From the NCBI GenBank assembly GCA_017937095.1, contig JAGBEG010000011.1, forward strand, positions 108,438 through 172,437: a stretch of DNA of 64,000 bases, read 5' to 3'. Made by a program: the position numbers and the translations under genes. The notes beneath the pieces are model-generated. The model worked only from the letters and a program-made list of their open reading frames with translations. It did no database searches and was not told the DNA's origin. This document shows, in pieces, positions 24,350 to 31,689 of the stretch. Numbering within the stretch: the stretch's first letter is position 1; each line of letters begins with the position of its first letter. The DNA comes from Roseburia sp. GTDB taxonomy: Bacteria > Bacillota > Clostridia > Lachnospirales > Lachnospiraceae.

Positions 24350-25396
24350 ATGGAGGCTAACACATTTATTAGAAAAGTTCACATGGAATGTCCGCTGTGT
24401 GATAAGGTTCACGAGATTGAGGAAAGAAAGCGTCTTGCAACGGTAATAATTAAGGGGGAAGAAGTAACCTACGAAGAGCGGTTCTATTTTTGTGCAAATG
24501 CGGATGAAGATGAAAATGAGTTTGAAACCGGAGCGATGACAAATGCAAATTTACTTAATGCAAGAAATGCGTATCGCATTAAGCATGGGCTGCTCACTTC
24601 TGATGAGATTATAGAACTCAGAGAGAACTATGGTTTGTCTCAGGTAGACCTGGCACGTCTGTTAGGATGGGGAGAGGCGACGATTTCCAGGTATGAAAGC
24701 AAAGCGATTCAAGATGAGGCATATGATACAATGCTTCGTTTGATTAAGGATAATCCGCTGCAGGCATTGGAGTTTTTAAAAAGGAATGCGGATAAATTTT
24801 CCGGCTCAAAGCGCTTTGAAATCAGAGAAAAAATAGTAGAAAAATTAGATACCTATGGAAAAGAATTTCTTGCAAGACAAACATTTGAGGGAGAATATGT
24901 CAATTATGAGGAGCCATCCGATTCAAATGGTTATACTCTTTTGAATATAGATAAATTAGAGGCTGTGATATCCTATTTTGCTGAAGAGGTTTCCAATCTC
25001 TTTAAGGTGAAGCTTATGAAAATGCTTTGGTATGCGGATGCTTTGAACTATAAGCAGACCGGAAAAGCAATGACGGGGCTGGTTTACAGACATGAGCCTA
25101 TGGGCGCACTTCCGATTGGACATTATAGTCTTATGAATCTTGAGAATTTGAACATTCAAGAGGAAGTAAGCTGTAATTATGATTCCATGCTTCATGTGTA
25201 CGCAAGTCCCAATATGGATTACTCTATTTTAAGCAACGATGAGAAAGGTGTCCTTGATGCGGTTATTGCAAAGTTCAAAGCAAGCAGGGCTTCGGATATC
25301 GTGGAATATATGCATGAAGAAACGGCTTATACAAAAACAGCACCCGGCGCGATTATTCCGTTTAGTCTTGCAAAAGAAATAAGAGAATTTCATTAA
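24350..25396 (+). CDS. MqsA-like zinc-ribbon/XRE antitoxin fused to SocA/Panacea (DUF4065) domain
   Basis: The 348-residue protein has three parts. An N-terminal zinc-ribbon-like segment has MECPLCDKVHE and a later Cys. A helix-turn-helix (LSQVDLARLLGWGEATISRYE, about residues 95-120) follows. The C-terminal domain of about 140 residues (KLMKMLWYADALNYKQTGKAMTG, YRHEPMGALPIGHY) matches DUF4065, the Panacea antitoxin domain. ATG 24350 follows AAGGAG, 7 bases before. The helix-turn-helix probably binds the upstream dyad, and the Panacea part probably neutralises the toxin. A terminator follows at 25413. Confidence 0.85.
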   Translation: MEANTFIRKVHMECPLCDKVHEIEERKRLATVIIKGEEVTYEERFYFCANADEDENEFETGAMTNANLLNARNAYRIKHGLLTSDEIIELRENYGLSQVDLARLLGWGEATISRYESKAIQDEAYDTMLRLIKDNPLQALEFLKRNADKFSGSKRFEIREKIVEKLDTYGKEFLARQTFEGEYVNYEEPSDSNGYTLLNIDKLEAVISYFAEEVSNLFKVKLMKMLWYADALNYKQTGKAMTGLVYRHEPMGALPIGHYSLMNLENLNIQEEVSCNYDSMLHVYASPNMDYSILSNDEKGVLDAVIAKFKASRASDIVEYMHEETAYTKTAPGAIIPFSLAKEIREFH

Positions 25397-25412
25397 GTCT
25401 TATATGAAGAAA

Positions 25413-25445
25413 GGGTATGTGGAAAATTTCCACATACCCTGAATT
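25413..25445 (+). terminator. Terminator of the toxin-antitoxin operon
   Basis: GGGTATGTGGAAA and its exact complement form a long stem (25413-25439), followed by TGAATTTTTG. It may also serve the convergent rubrerythrin gene. Confidence 0.8.
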
Positions 25446-25471
25446 TTTGAAAATAATGATTCCGGTCGTTC

Positions 25472-26059
25472 TTAACCGAAGTATCTATCCAGCAATCCCT
25501 TTAATGCCTTGCCGTGACGAGCCTCGTCTCTTGCCATCTCATGAACGGTGTCATGGATTGCGTCGAGGTTGTTCTTCTTAGCGCACTTTGCAAGATCTGT
25601 CTTGCCGGCAGTTGCACCGAACTCGCAGTCAACACGCCAAGCCAGATTCTTCTTGGTGGAAGCTGTCATATTCGGCTCTAAGTCAGAACCAAGAAGCTCT
25701 GCGAACTTGGAAGCGTGCTCTGCCTCTTCGTAAGCAGCCTTCTCCCAGTAAAGACCGATCTCAGGATAACCCTCGCGGTGTGCGATACGCGCCATGCAAA
25801 GATACATACCTACCTCGGAGCACTCGCCCTCGAAATTAGCCTTTAACTGCTCGAAGATATACTTCTTATCTTCGTCGCTGATGTCCGGATTGTTCTTAAC
25901 AGTAGAAGCGTATACGCCGAACTCATGCTCTGCAGCAAGACCAAGCTCGCCCTCTACCTTTTTGAACTTGTCGGAGCCGACCTTACATACCGGACAAACC
26001 TCCGGAGCTGTCTCTCCCTCGTAAACATAACCGCATACTGTACATACCCATTTTGCCAT
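25472..26059 (-). CDS. rbr: Rubrerythrin (N-terminal rubredoxin, 'reverse' type)
   Basis: The 195-residue protein has a rubredoxin domain first ([11 protein letters not shown] with CPVCKVG, four Cys for one iron). A ferritin-like diiron four-helix domain follows ([42 protein letters not shown]). It reduces hydrogen peroxide with electrons from NAD(P)H-linked partners, protecting the anaerobe. ATG 26059 is preferred over 26065 because AAGGAG is then 9 bases away. Its promoter has the same operator as perR, so PerR repression is likely. Confidence 0.93.
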   Translation of the reverse strand: MAKWVCTVCGYVYEGETAPEVCPVCKVGSDKFKKVEGELGLAAEHEFGVYASTVKNNPDISDEDKKYIFEQLKANFEGECSEVGMYLCMARIAHREGYPEIGLYWEKAAYEEAEHASKFAELLGSDLEPNMTASTKKNLAWRVDCEFGATAGKTDLAKCAKKNNLDAIHDTVHEMARDEARHGKALKGLLDRYFG

Positions 26060-26102
26060 AATCATATTCTCCTTTTCTTATAAAAATTTTTTTGAAATCA
26101 AT

Positions 26103-26148
26103 ATCAGTAACCATTACTGATTTTAAAGGATAAAGACATATTTGTCAA
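26103..26148 (-). promoter_or_regulatory. Rubrerythrin promoter with PerR-type operator
   Basis: On the minus strand, TTGACA (26143-26148), a 17-base spacer and TAAAAT (26120-26125). The dyad ATCAGTAA-N3-TTACTGAT (26103-26121) starts within the -10 and covers the start site. The same dyad recurs before perR. Confidence 0.85.
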
Positions 26149-26184
26149 TACCTTTTTCTGTTGTTTTAAAATTGCGCAGCGGAT

Positions 26185-26577
26185 TCAGGAAGAATGCTTT
26201 GCTGCCTTGCAGGAAGGACAGGTTCCGTAAAAGTAGGTAATGTGTCCTTCGATGTCGCCGTCAAAATTCTGACTGGCGAGAATGTTGATATGATCGAGCC
26301 CGCTAACCTTAAGATCCAGCACAGAACCGCAATGGCTGCACACGAAATGGTAGTGTGGCGCGGGGTTCCCGTCAAAACGGTCAGGTCCCATTCCCGGCGA
26401 CAGCTTCTGGATTTCGCCAATTTCCGCAAGAAGATTTAGGTTGCGGTAGACGGTGCCGAGGCTGATGTTCGGAAACTGTTCTCTCATGTGGAGATAAACC
26501 GTTTCGGCAGTGGGGTGATCGTATCGGTCTGCAAGAAAATTCTTGATCGATTCCCGCTGTCTGCTGTATTTCAGCAT
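26185..26577 (-). CDS. perR: Fur-family peroxide-responsive repressor (PerR)
   Basis: The 130-residue protein has a winged-helix DNA-binding domain (YSRQRESIKNFL, SLGTVYRNLNLL) and a metal-sensing C-terminal domain. The PerR-like signature DRFDGNPAPHYHFVC and structural zinc pairs CSHC and CPSC are present. PerR binds Fe or Mn and derepresses when peroxide oxidises its His ligands. It lies just upstream of rubrerythrin on the same strand but with a separate promoter; both promoters carry the same dyad, so autoregulation and control of rbr are likely. AAAGGATGAT precedes the ATG. Confidence 0.9.
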   Translation of the reverse strand: MLKYSRQRESIKNFLADRYDHPTAETVYLHMREQFPNISLGTVYRNLNLLAEIGEIQKLSPGMGPDRFDGNPAPHYHFVCSHCGSVLDLKVSGLDHINILASQNFDGDIEGHITYFYGTCPSCKAAKHSS

Positions 26578-26596
26578 AGGATCATCCTTTCATAAA

Positions 26597-26647
26597 ACTA
26601 GTAATTGTTACTGATATTATCTTACATGATAAAAATCCTTTTGTCAA
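26597..26647 (-). promoter_or_regulatory. perR promoter with PerR-type operator
   Basis: On the minus strand, TTGACA (26642-26647), a 17-base spacer and TAAGAT (26619-26624). The dyad ATCAGTAA-N3-TTACTAGT (26597-26615) follows the -10 closely. It differs from the rubrerythrin operator mainly in the last half-site. Confidence 0.82.
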
Positions 26648-26789
26648 TAACAAATTGAGAATTATTCCTAAAATTTATTTCTAATGATATTCGCGCTGCG
26701 AAATTAGAATATCCGTATCGAATAGGATTCATACAAAGAAAACTGCCGCATATAAATAGAAATAAGGAAAGCAGAATCTTGGGGTGCCT

Positions 26790-27974
26790 ATGGCAGGAAT
26801 GAAACGATTCGTTACATATATATACGCCTATGAGGAGGCAAGGAAAGGGAACAACGTCGGCTTTGCAAAAGTCGAGATCAGAGGAGCGGAGCTTCGAATG
26901 GAAATTCATATGCGCGGTGTGTATGCGGCGCAGACCGAATGCCGGGTGTACCTGTTCCGGGAAGTATCCGGCGATATGGAGGGCGTACAGATCGGAGAGC
27001 TGCGCCTTGCAAACGGAGCAGGCGACTATGGCGTGATTCTGAATGCGGGACGGATTAAAGATACGCCGTTTGGCATTGGAGATATGGAAGGGATTTTCCT
27101 TCGGACGGGAGACGACCGGATTTTCATGAGCCGCTGGAAGGAGGGAGCGCCCCTGACTGTCGATGGGGCTCATTTTAAGGAATGGCAGCCTGCGCCGCCG
27201 AGGGCAGAAGAAGCAGGGCAAATTGCTGCGGATGCGCGGACACAGCCGAATACAGAAGAGAGCGCCGTCGCAGATGCGAAGCCCCGGTCGGGAGAGGCAG
27301 GGCAAACCGCTGCGGATGCGAAGCCCCGGTCGGGAGAGGCAGGGCGAACCCGAAAGGTACAGCCGGGCGTTGATGTGCCGCCGCAAACCGCCGCAGGGGA
27401 CATAGCGGGTACACGGGAACAGAAGGAAGCGCCGCAAACCACAGCACAGGACATAGCGGGCGGATGGGAACAGAAGGAAACACCGCAAACCGCCGCACGG
27501 GACATAGCATATGCGCAGAAACAGGGAGCAACGCGAATGACGGATGACGAAAACGTACAGGCAACGGAAATTCCGATGCGAAATTTCTTCCCTGACTATA
27601 GCTGGGAGGAAATCTGGGATAGACTGTGCAAAGAACATCCGCTGCTTGCACCGCTCGCGGATCGGGAAGCAAGATGCATACAGATAGAACTGAAGGATTT
27701 AAAAGAGCTGCCGAAGAAATACTGGTATCTCGGAAACAACAGTTTCCTGCTCCACGGCTTCTTTAATTACCGCTATCTCGTGGTCGGAAAAACAGGAGAA
27801 GAGCGGTGGTTCATCGGCGTGCCGGGCATCTACCAGAGACAGGAACGCGTTATGGCGGCAATCTTTGGATTCCCGGAATTTCTTGCGGCGGCAGTGCAGG
27901 GAGACGACCCGGAGGCGCAAGAGGGCGAGCCGGTCAACCGTTTCGGCTGCTGGTGCCGTTATATCGAGGAGTGA
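26790..27974 (+). CDS. DUF6128-like protein of unknown function
   Basis: The protein of about 394 residues has an N-terminal domain (MKRFVTYIYAYEEARKGNNV to about 125) that looks like a compact all-beta module. A repetitive low-complexity middle (about 130-250, two AKPRSGEAG units and three PQTAA.DIA units) follows. The C-terminal domain (about 265-395) has YWYLGNNSFLLHGFFNYRYL and FGCWCRYIEE. I believe this is the DUF6128 family of Lachnospiraceae, whose function is unknown. The start is uncertain (GTG 26784, ATG 26790 or ATG 26802) because no strong ribosome-binding site is present. Confidence 0.75.
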   Translation: MAGMKRFVTYIYAYEEARKGNNVGFAKVEIRGAELRMEIHMRGVYAAQTECRVYLFREVSGDMEGVQIGELRLANGAGDYGVILNAGRIKDTPFGIGDMEGIFLRTGDDRIFMSRWKEGAPLTVDGAHFKEWQPAPPRAEEAGQIAADARTQPNTEESAVADAKPRSGEAGQTAADAKPRSGEAGRTRKVQPGVDVPPQTAAGDIAGTREQKEAPQTTAQDIAGGWEQKETPQTAARDIAYAQKQGATRMTDDENVQATEIPMRNFFPDYSWEEIWDRLCKEHPLLAPLADREARCIQIELKDLKELPKKYWYLGNNSFLLHGFFNYRYLVVGKTGEERWFIGVPGIYQRQERVMAAIFGFPEFLAAAVQGDDPEAQEGEPVNRFGCWCRYIEE

Positions 27975-28052
27975 ACCGGTAAGCCGTCTGGGCTGCCGGC
28001 GCCGCTATATCGAGGAGTGAACCGGTAAGCCGTCTGGGCTGCCGGCGCCGTC
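27957..28052. repeat. 46-bp tandem duplication at the 3' end of the DUF6128-like gene
   Basis: The last codons and stop (ATATCGAGGAGTGA) and the following bases are repeated directly with a 46-bp period. The second copy lies outside the gene, in the gap before the convergent GNAT gene. A weaker third match precedes them. Confidence 0.85.
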
Positions 28053-28629
28053 ACATGGAGGAGGGCATTTCGGGAGGAGCCTCCACGGGGGAGAGGAGCG
28101 CGTATCTTAAGTGATCTTCCCACTTTCCCATAATTTCCGTGCAGGCGCGCTCCAGACCCTCCGGGAAAAAGTTTAAGGACTCGAGCAGATGGATGGAAGG
28201 GGCGTTTTTCGGCATGACGCGGGCGGTGATACGGTGCAGACCGAGATCGACAAATGCGATTTCAAGCGCCTTTGCGACCGCTTCTCTGGCATAGCCCTGA
28301 TGCCAGTAGGACTGGTCGAACCGATAGCCGATTTCACAGCAGCAGTGCGGCATTCGCAAAATATCATGCAGACATACGGTTCCGATGATCTTTCTGGGCT
28401 CTTCCTTACGAAAAACATAAAACCGGACGGTGGAAAGCTTGAGGGCGAGCCGGTATTCACATTTTAAAATCGCATATTGATGGGAAGGGGTAAAAAAGAT
28501 GTCCTGACGCAGCGGCTCATAGGGACGGAAGACTTCCTTGTTCCGAATCTGGAATTTCAGCACTTCGCGCGCGTATTCCGGCGTCAGTATTTTTAAAATC
28601 AAACGGTCGGTTTCATAGGTGGTATTCAT
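28051..28629 (-). CDS. GNAT family N-acetyltransferase (RimJ/RimL-like)
   Basis: The 192-residue protein has the RimJ/RimL layout: YETDRLILKILTPEYA at the N terminus, the strand IIGTVCLHDI, and the acetyl-CoA-binding segment WHQGYAREAVAKALEIAF (about 110). AR.MPKNAPSIHLLESLNF follows. Such enzymes acetylate protein N-termini or small amines; the substrate is unknown. ATG 28629 is preferred because GGAG lies 6 bases upstream; a longer reading frame exists but has no ribosome-binding site. It converges on the DUF6128-like gene. Confidence 0.88.
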   Translation of the reverse strand: MNTTYETDRLILKILTPEYAREVLKFQIRNKEVFRPYEPLRQDIFFTPSHQYAILKCEYRLALKLSTVRFYVFRKEEPRKIIGTVCLHDILRMPHCCCEIGYRFDQSYWHQGYAREAVAKALEIAFVDLGLHRITARVMPKNAPSIHLLESLNFFPEGLERACTEIMGKWEDHLRYALLSPVEAPPEMPSSM

Positions 28630-28768
28630 AATAAGCTCCATTCTAAGAGAAAATAATTTTATTACAAAATATGCGCATAAGATGTCCTGCAAAAAATGTC
28701 TCATCGACAACCAGCAGATAATCAGCTAAAATATAATATATAGTATAACATTTTTGGAGAAACTGTCC

Positions 28769-29254
28769 ATGACAAGAGATGTATCTTCTGAAGAAAAATA
28801 TATGAGAGCGGCAATCCGCGAAGCAAAAAAAGCATATGCGCTCGAGGAAGTTCCGATCGGCTGCGTAATTGTGCAAAACGATAAAATCATTGCGAGAGGA
28901 TATAACCGAAGAAATACTGAGGGCAACACGCTTGCGCACGCAGAGCTTTCCGCAATCAAAAAGGCGAGCAAAAAGACCGGAGACTGGCGGCTGGAGGACT
29001 GTACGATGTACGTCACCTTAGAGCCGTGTCAGATGTGTGCGGGCGCAATTGTGCAGAGTCGCATGAAAAAGGTGGTAATCGGAAGCATGAATCCGAAAGC
29101 GGGGTGCGCCGGGTCTGTCCTAAACTTATTACAAATGACGCAATTCAACCATCAGGTGGAAATTGAGCGGGGGGTGCTCGAGGAAGAATGTCAGACGATG
29201 CTCTCCGGTTTTTTTAAGGAGCTCCGGGAGAAGAAAAAGAGCCGGAAAGCTTGA
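28769..29254 (+). CDS. tadA: tRNA(Arg) adenosine-34 deaminase TadA
   Basis: The 161-residue enzyme converts the wobble adenosine of tRNA-Arg(ACG) to inosine. It has the zinc motifs HAE (in LAHAELSAI) and PCQMC (in LEPCQMCAGAIVQ), and MNPKAGCAGSVLNLL, typical of TadA. ATG 28769 follows GGAGAAACTGTCC. The SRP RNA promoter begins inside its stop codon region. This tadA-SRP RNA order is the same as in Bacillus subtilis, but dnaX does not follow here. Confidence 0.95.
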   Translation: MTRDVSSEEKYMRAAIREAKKAYALEEVPIGCVIVQNDKIIARGYNRRNTEGNTLAHAELSAIKKASKKTGDWRLEDCTMYVTLEPCQMCAGAIVQSRMKKVVIGSMNPKAGCAGSVLNLLQMTQFNHQVEIERGVLEEECQTMLSGFFKELREKKKSRKA

Positions 29255-29280
29255 CAATACAATACTTATTAGGATATACT
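29251..29280 (+). promoter_or_regulatory. Promoter of the SRP RNA gene
   Basis: TTGACA (29251-29256) overlaps the tadA stop codon. After an 18-base spacer comes TATACT (29275-29280), a few bases before the predicted RNA 5' end. Confidence 0.8.
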
Positions 29281-29281
29281 T

Positions 29282-29554
29282 AAATCTCCGAGCAGCCGGG
29301 GTGGTAGCGGTACCCTGCACCAACAATCCGCTATAGTTGGGGTGATGCCGAACGGAGGATCGTTAAGCTGTAAAGCAGCCCATCATAAGTGGCGTTGACG
29401 TCTGGGTCTTGCGCAACAGGAATCTGTGAACCGGGTCAGGTCAGGAATGGAGCAGCCCTAAGCAGAAGCTCTTGTGTGCCGCAAGGGTGCCTGGACCGAG
29501 TTAACTGTGGTGGTAACGTTTATGGTTTTGGTTCGAAGGGAGGCGCTCGGATTT
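29282..29554 (+). ncRNA. ffs: Signal recognition particle RNA, large type
   Basis: The RNA of about 273 nt is recognised from the conserved domain IV segment at about 29435-29470 (GGGTCAGGTCAGGAATGGAG, then CAGCCCTAAGCAG), which binds Ffh. An Alu-like 5' domain (GGTAGCGGTACCCTGC... near 29300) is present. The ends pair: AAATCTCCGAGC at 29282 with GCTCGGATTT at 29545-29554, with one bulge. It targets nascent membrane proteins with Ffh. The 3' flank to 29688 shows no gene; exact ends are estimates. Confidence 0.93.
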
Positions 29555-29688
29555 ATTATGCCCTTAAAATGCAGAGTGCGTTTTTGGAGAATCATCCGGC
29601 GCCGAGCGCATTCTAAGGCACCAATCGCATTATAACGGGATATGTAACAGAGGAATAAGTACAGGGATTTTTATAAGGGGCAGGAAGC

Positions 29689-30222
29689 ATGTGGGATAAG
29701 GTAAGAAAAGTATTATATAAGGCGTGTGAAATCATGGAGCTTCTGATGGTGGCGGCAGTGATCTGCGGAATCGTGGTCGCGGTGATTACATTGTGGCCGG
29801 AACTGCTGCATTACTGGAATAATCGTATGAGTGAAGGGGCATTCTTAAAATATCTCGACGCCGTATTCAACGTCGTCATCGGGATCGAGTTCATGAAAAT
29901 GCTCTGCCGCCCGAACTCTGCGAACATTATAGAGGTACTGATCTTTTTGATCGCACGTCATATGATCGTCCAGACGACGACACCGCAGCAGGATCTGCTT
30001 TCCGTACTCAGCATCGGCATTCTGTTTTTCTTCCGGCGCTTTATGATGATGACAAAGCCGGACAAGCAGCAGCGTGTACCGAATATTTTCGGGGCGATGC
30101 GCGTGGCGCAGTCCAAAGAATTTCAGGAGGCGGTCATCCGGGCGGAGCAGGAGATCGCCGGGGAGCGCAGCGGGCAGGAGCCGTTTGCAGAAGAGAAGCA
30201 GGAGGAAGAAAAGGAAGCTTGA
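29689..30222 (+). CDS. Small membrane protein, PsiE-like
   Basis: The 177-residue protein has four hydrophobic segments (LLMVAAVICGIVVAVITLW, FNVVIGIEFMKML, VLIFLIARHMIV, LLSVLSIGILFFF) and a Glu-rich cytoplasmic tail. The stretch FNVVIGIEFMKMLCRPNSANIIEV followed by IARHMIVQ resembles the PsiE phosphate-starvation family, but the match is by eye only. AAGGGGCAGGAAGC precedes the ATG. It appears monocistronic. Confidence 0.65.
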   Translation: MWDKVRKVLYKACEIMELLMVAAVICGIVVAVITLWPELLHYWNNRMSEGAFLKYLDAVFNVVIGIEFMKMLCRPNSANIIEVLIFLIARHMIVQTTTPQQDLLSVLSIGILFFFRRFMMMTKPDKQQRVPNIFGAMRVAQSKEFQEAVIRAEQEIAGERSGQEPFAEEKQEEEKEA

Positions 30223-30308
30223 CGGGGAATCTCTTTGGATGTATGATTTGAGTTAGGAACGACTAACAAGAAAGCGCGCTCCGTTATGCATTTATTTCAA
30301 TACAAGCA

Positions 30309-30336
30309 TTGAATTTTGAAAAATCCGCTATATAAT
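30309..30336 (+). promoter_or_regulatory. Promoter of pta
   Basis: TTGAAT (30309-30314), a 16-base spacer and TATAAT (30331-30336). The leader then contains a CCGCAT-GA-ATGCGG hairpin before the cre-like site. Confidence 0.75.
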
Positions 30337-30375
30337 AAAAGCATAGAAGGGGGCTTAGACCGCATGAATGCGGGG

Positions 30376-30390
30376 AGTAAGCGCTTACAT
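30376..30390 (+). promoter_or_regulatory. cre-like (CcpA) site in the pta leader
   Basis: The palindrome GTAAGCGCTTAC (30377-30388) matches catabolite-responsive elements closely; on the minus strand it reads ATGTAAGCGCTTACT. It lies about 35 bases downstream of the start site, a position usually linked to repression. Confidence 0.6.
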
Positions 30391-30417
30391 TAATCATATC
30401 AAAGGAGAGAGTATATT

Positions 30418-31401
30418 ATGTTTGGATTTGGTCAGTTGATTGACATCTTAAAAAAGAACCCAAAGAAAATTGTATTTACGGAGGGAAATGATCCGCGTAT
30501 CTTAGAGGCTGCTTCCAGACTTCTTGCAGGTACGTTCCTGCATCCGATTCTGGTTGGAGATCCTGAGGAGATCGCTGTTGCTGCAGAGGAGTGCGGTTTT
30601 AATATCCGCGGTGCGGAGATTATCAATCCGGTAGCTTATGATAGATTTGACGAGATGGTAGAGATGTTCTGCGAGCTTAGAAAGAGCAAGGGTGTGACGC
30701 CGGAGCAGGCGAAGAAGACGCTTTCCCAGGCGAATTACTTCGGAACAATGCTCGTAAAGATGGGCGTTGCGGATGCGCTTCTGGGCGGAGCGACCTACTC
30801 TACCGCAGATACGGTACGTCCGGCATTACAGCTCATTAAGACAAAGCCGGGCAATTCCATCGTATCTTCCTGCTTTATTCTGGTACGTCCTTCCGCAACA
30901 GGCGAGAACGAGGTACTTGCAATGGGCGACTGCGCGATCAACATCAAGCCGAATGAGGATGAGCTGGTCGAGATTGCCGGAGAGACTGCAGAGTGCGCAA
31001 AGATTTTCGGCATTGACCCGAAGGTTGCGTTCTTAAGCTATTCTACCTTCGGTTCCGGCAAGGGCGAGGATGTAGACAAGATGCGCAACGCGGCGGAGAA
31101 GGCAACTGCAAAATACCCGAACCTTCCGATTGCCGGAGAGCTTCAGTTCGACGCAGCGGTATCTCCGCGTGTAGCACGTACCAAGTGCCCGGGCAACGAG
31201 GTTGCCGGACATGCGAACACATTCATTTTCCCGGATATCAACGCAGGCAACATCGGTTATAAGATTGCACAGCGTATGGGTAATTTCGAGGCATACGGAC
31301 CGATCTTACTCGGATTGAATGCACCGATCAACGATCTTTCCCGCGGATGCAATGCTTCCGAGGTATATTCCATGGCAATCATCACGGCGGCGCTTGCATA
31401 A
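30418..31401 (+). CDS. pta: Phosphate acetyltransferase (Pta)
   Basis: The 327-residue enzyme interconverts acetyl-CoA and acetyl phosphate in the acetate-forming, ATP-yielding end of fermentation. It is the short, single-domain form. Landmarks are VFTEGNDPRILEAASRL, ALLGGATYSTADTVRPALQLI, STFGSGKGEDV, GELQFDAAVSPRVA and FIFPDINAGNIGYKIAQR. AAAGGAGAGAGTATATT precedes the ATG. Unlike many relatives, no acetate kinase gene follows; a terminator does. Confidence 0.96.
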   Translation: MFGFGQLIDILKKNPKKIVFTEGNDPRILEAASRLLAGTFLHPILVGDPEEIAVAAEECGFNIRGAEIINPVAYDRFDEMVEMFCELRKSKGVTPEQAKKTLSQANYFGTMLVKMGVADALLGGATYSTADTVRPALQLIKTKPGNSIVSSCFILVRPSATGENEVLAMGDCAINIKPNEDELVEIAGETAECAKIFGIDPKVAFLSYSTFGSGKGEDVDKMRNAAEKATAKYPNLPIAGELQFDAAVSPRVARTKCPGNEVAGHANTFIFPDINAGNIGYKIAQRMGNFEAYGPILLGLNAPINDLSRGCNASEVYSMAIITAALA

Positions 31402-31448
31402 ATACATCGGTGACTGCGCGCAGCAGACATAACAAGGCAATAGACATT

Positions 31449-31479
31449 GTGGCACGGCATATAAGGCTGTGCCACTTTT
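31449..31479 (+). terminator. Terminator after pta
   Basis: GTGGCAC and GTGCCAC form a stem (extended by GG/CT mismatches) around TATAA, followed by TTTTGTT. Confidence 0.8.
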
Positions 31480-31483
31480 GTTC

Positions 31484-31640
31484 CTCTATAGGAAATACCG
31501 CGTTGCTGTGAAGCGTGAAAGTGCTGATTCCTATAGAGTAAAAAGCCCTGCCGGGCAGGATGCGCACCTCGCGGAGTTGTAGATAGCCGTAAACGGCACC
31601 GCTCGGGCGCGGAGAATCCGGCAGAGCCGGATTCTTTTTT
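31484..31640 (+). ncRNA. Candidate structured RNA between pta and the MATE gene
   Basis: A perfect 11-bp helix (CTCTATAGGAA 31484-31494 with TTCCTATAGAG 31528-31538) is followed by GC-rich, foldable sequence. That contains GCCCTGCCGGGC, ACCTCGCGGAGTT and AGCCGTAAACGGC. The region ends in a classic terminator (GAATCCGGC-AGA-GCCGGATTC, then six T, 31614-31640). No reading frame fits. It could be an independent small RNA or a riboswitch-terminator for the MATE gene. It recalls the raiA-type RNAs of Clostridia, but I cannot confirm that. Confidence 0.6.
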
Positions 31641-31689
31641 ATGTTAATCGAAAGATAGAACGTAAAGAGAGAACGTTAGAGGGAAAATA

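Noticed and set aside
28630-28710. N-terminal extension of the GNAT gene
   Set aside because: The extra residues look non-family-like and the well-spaced GGAG favours ATG 28629.
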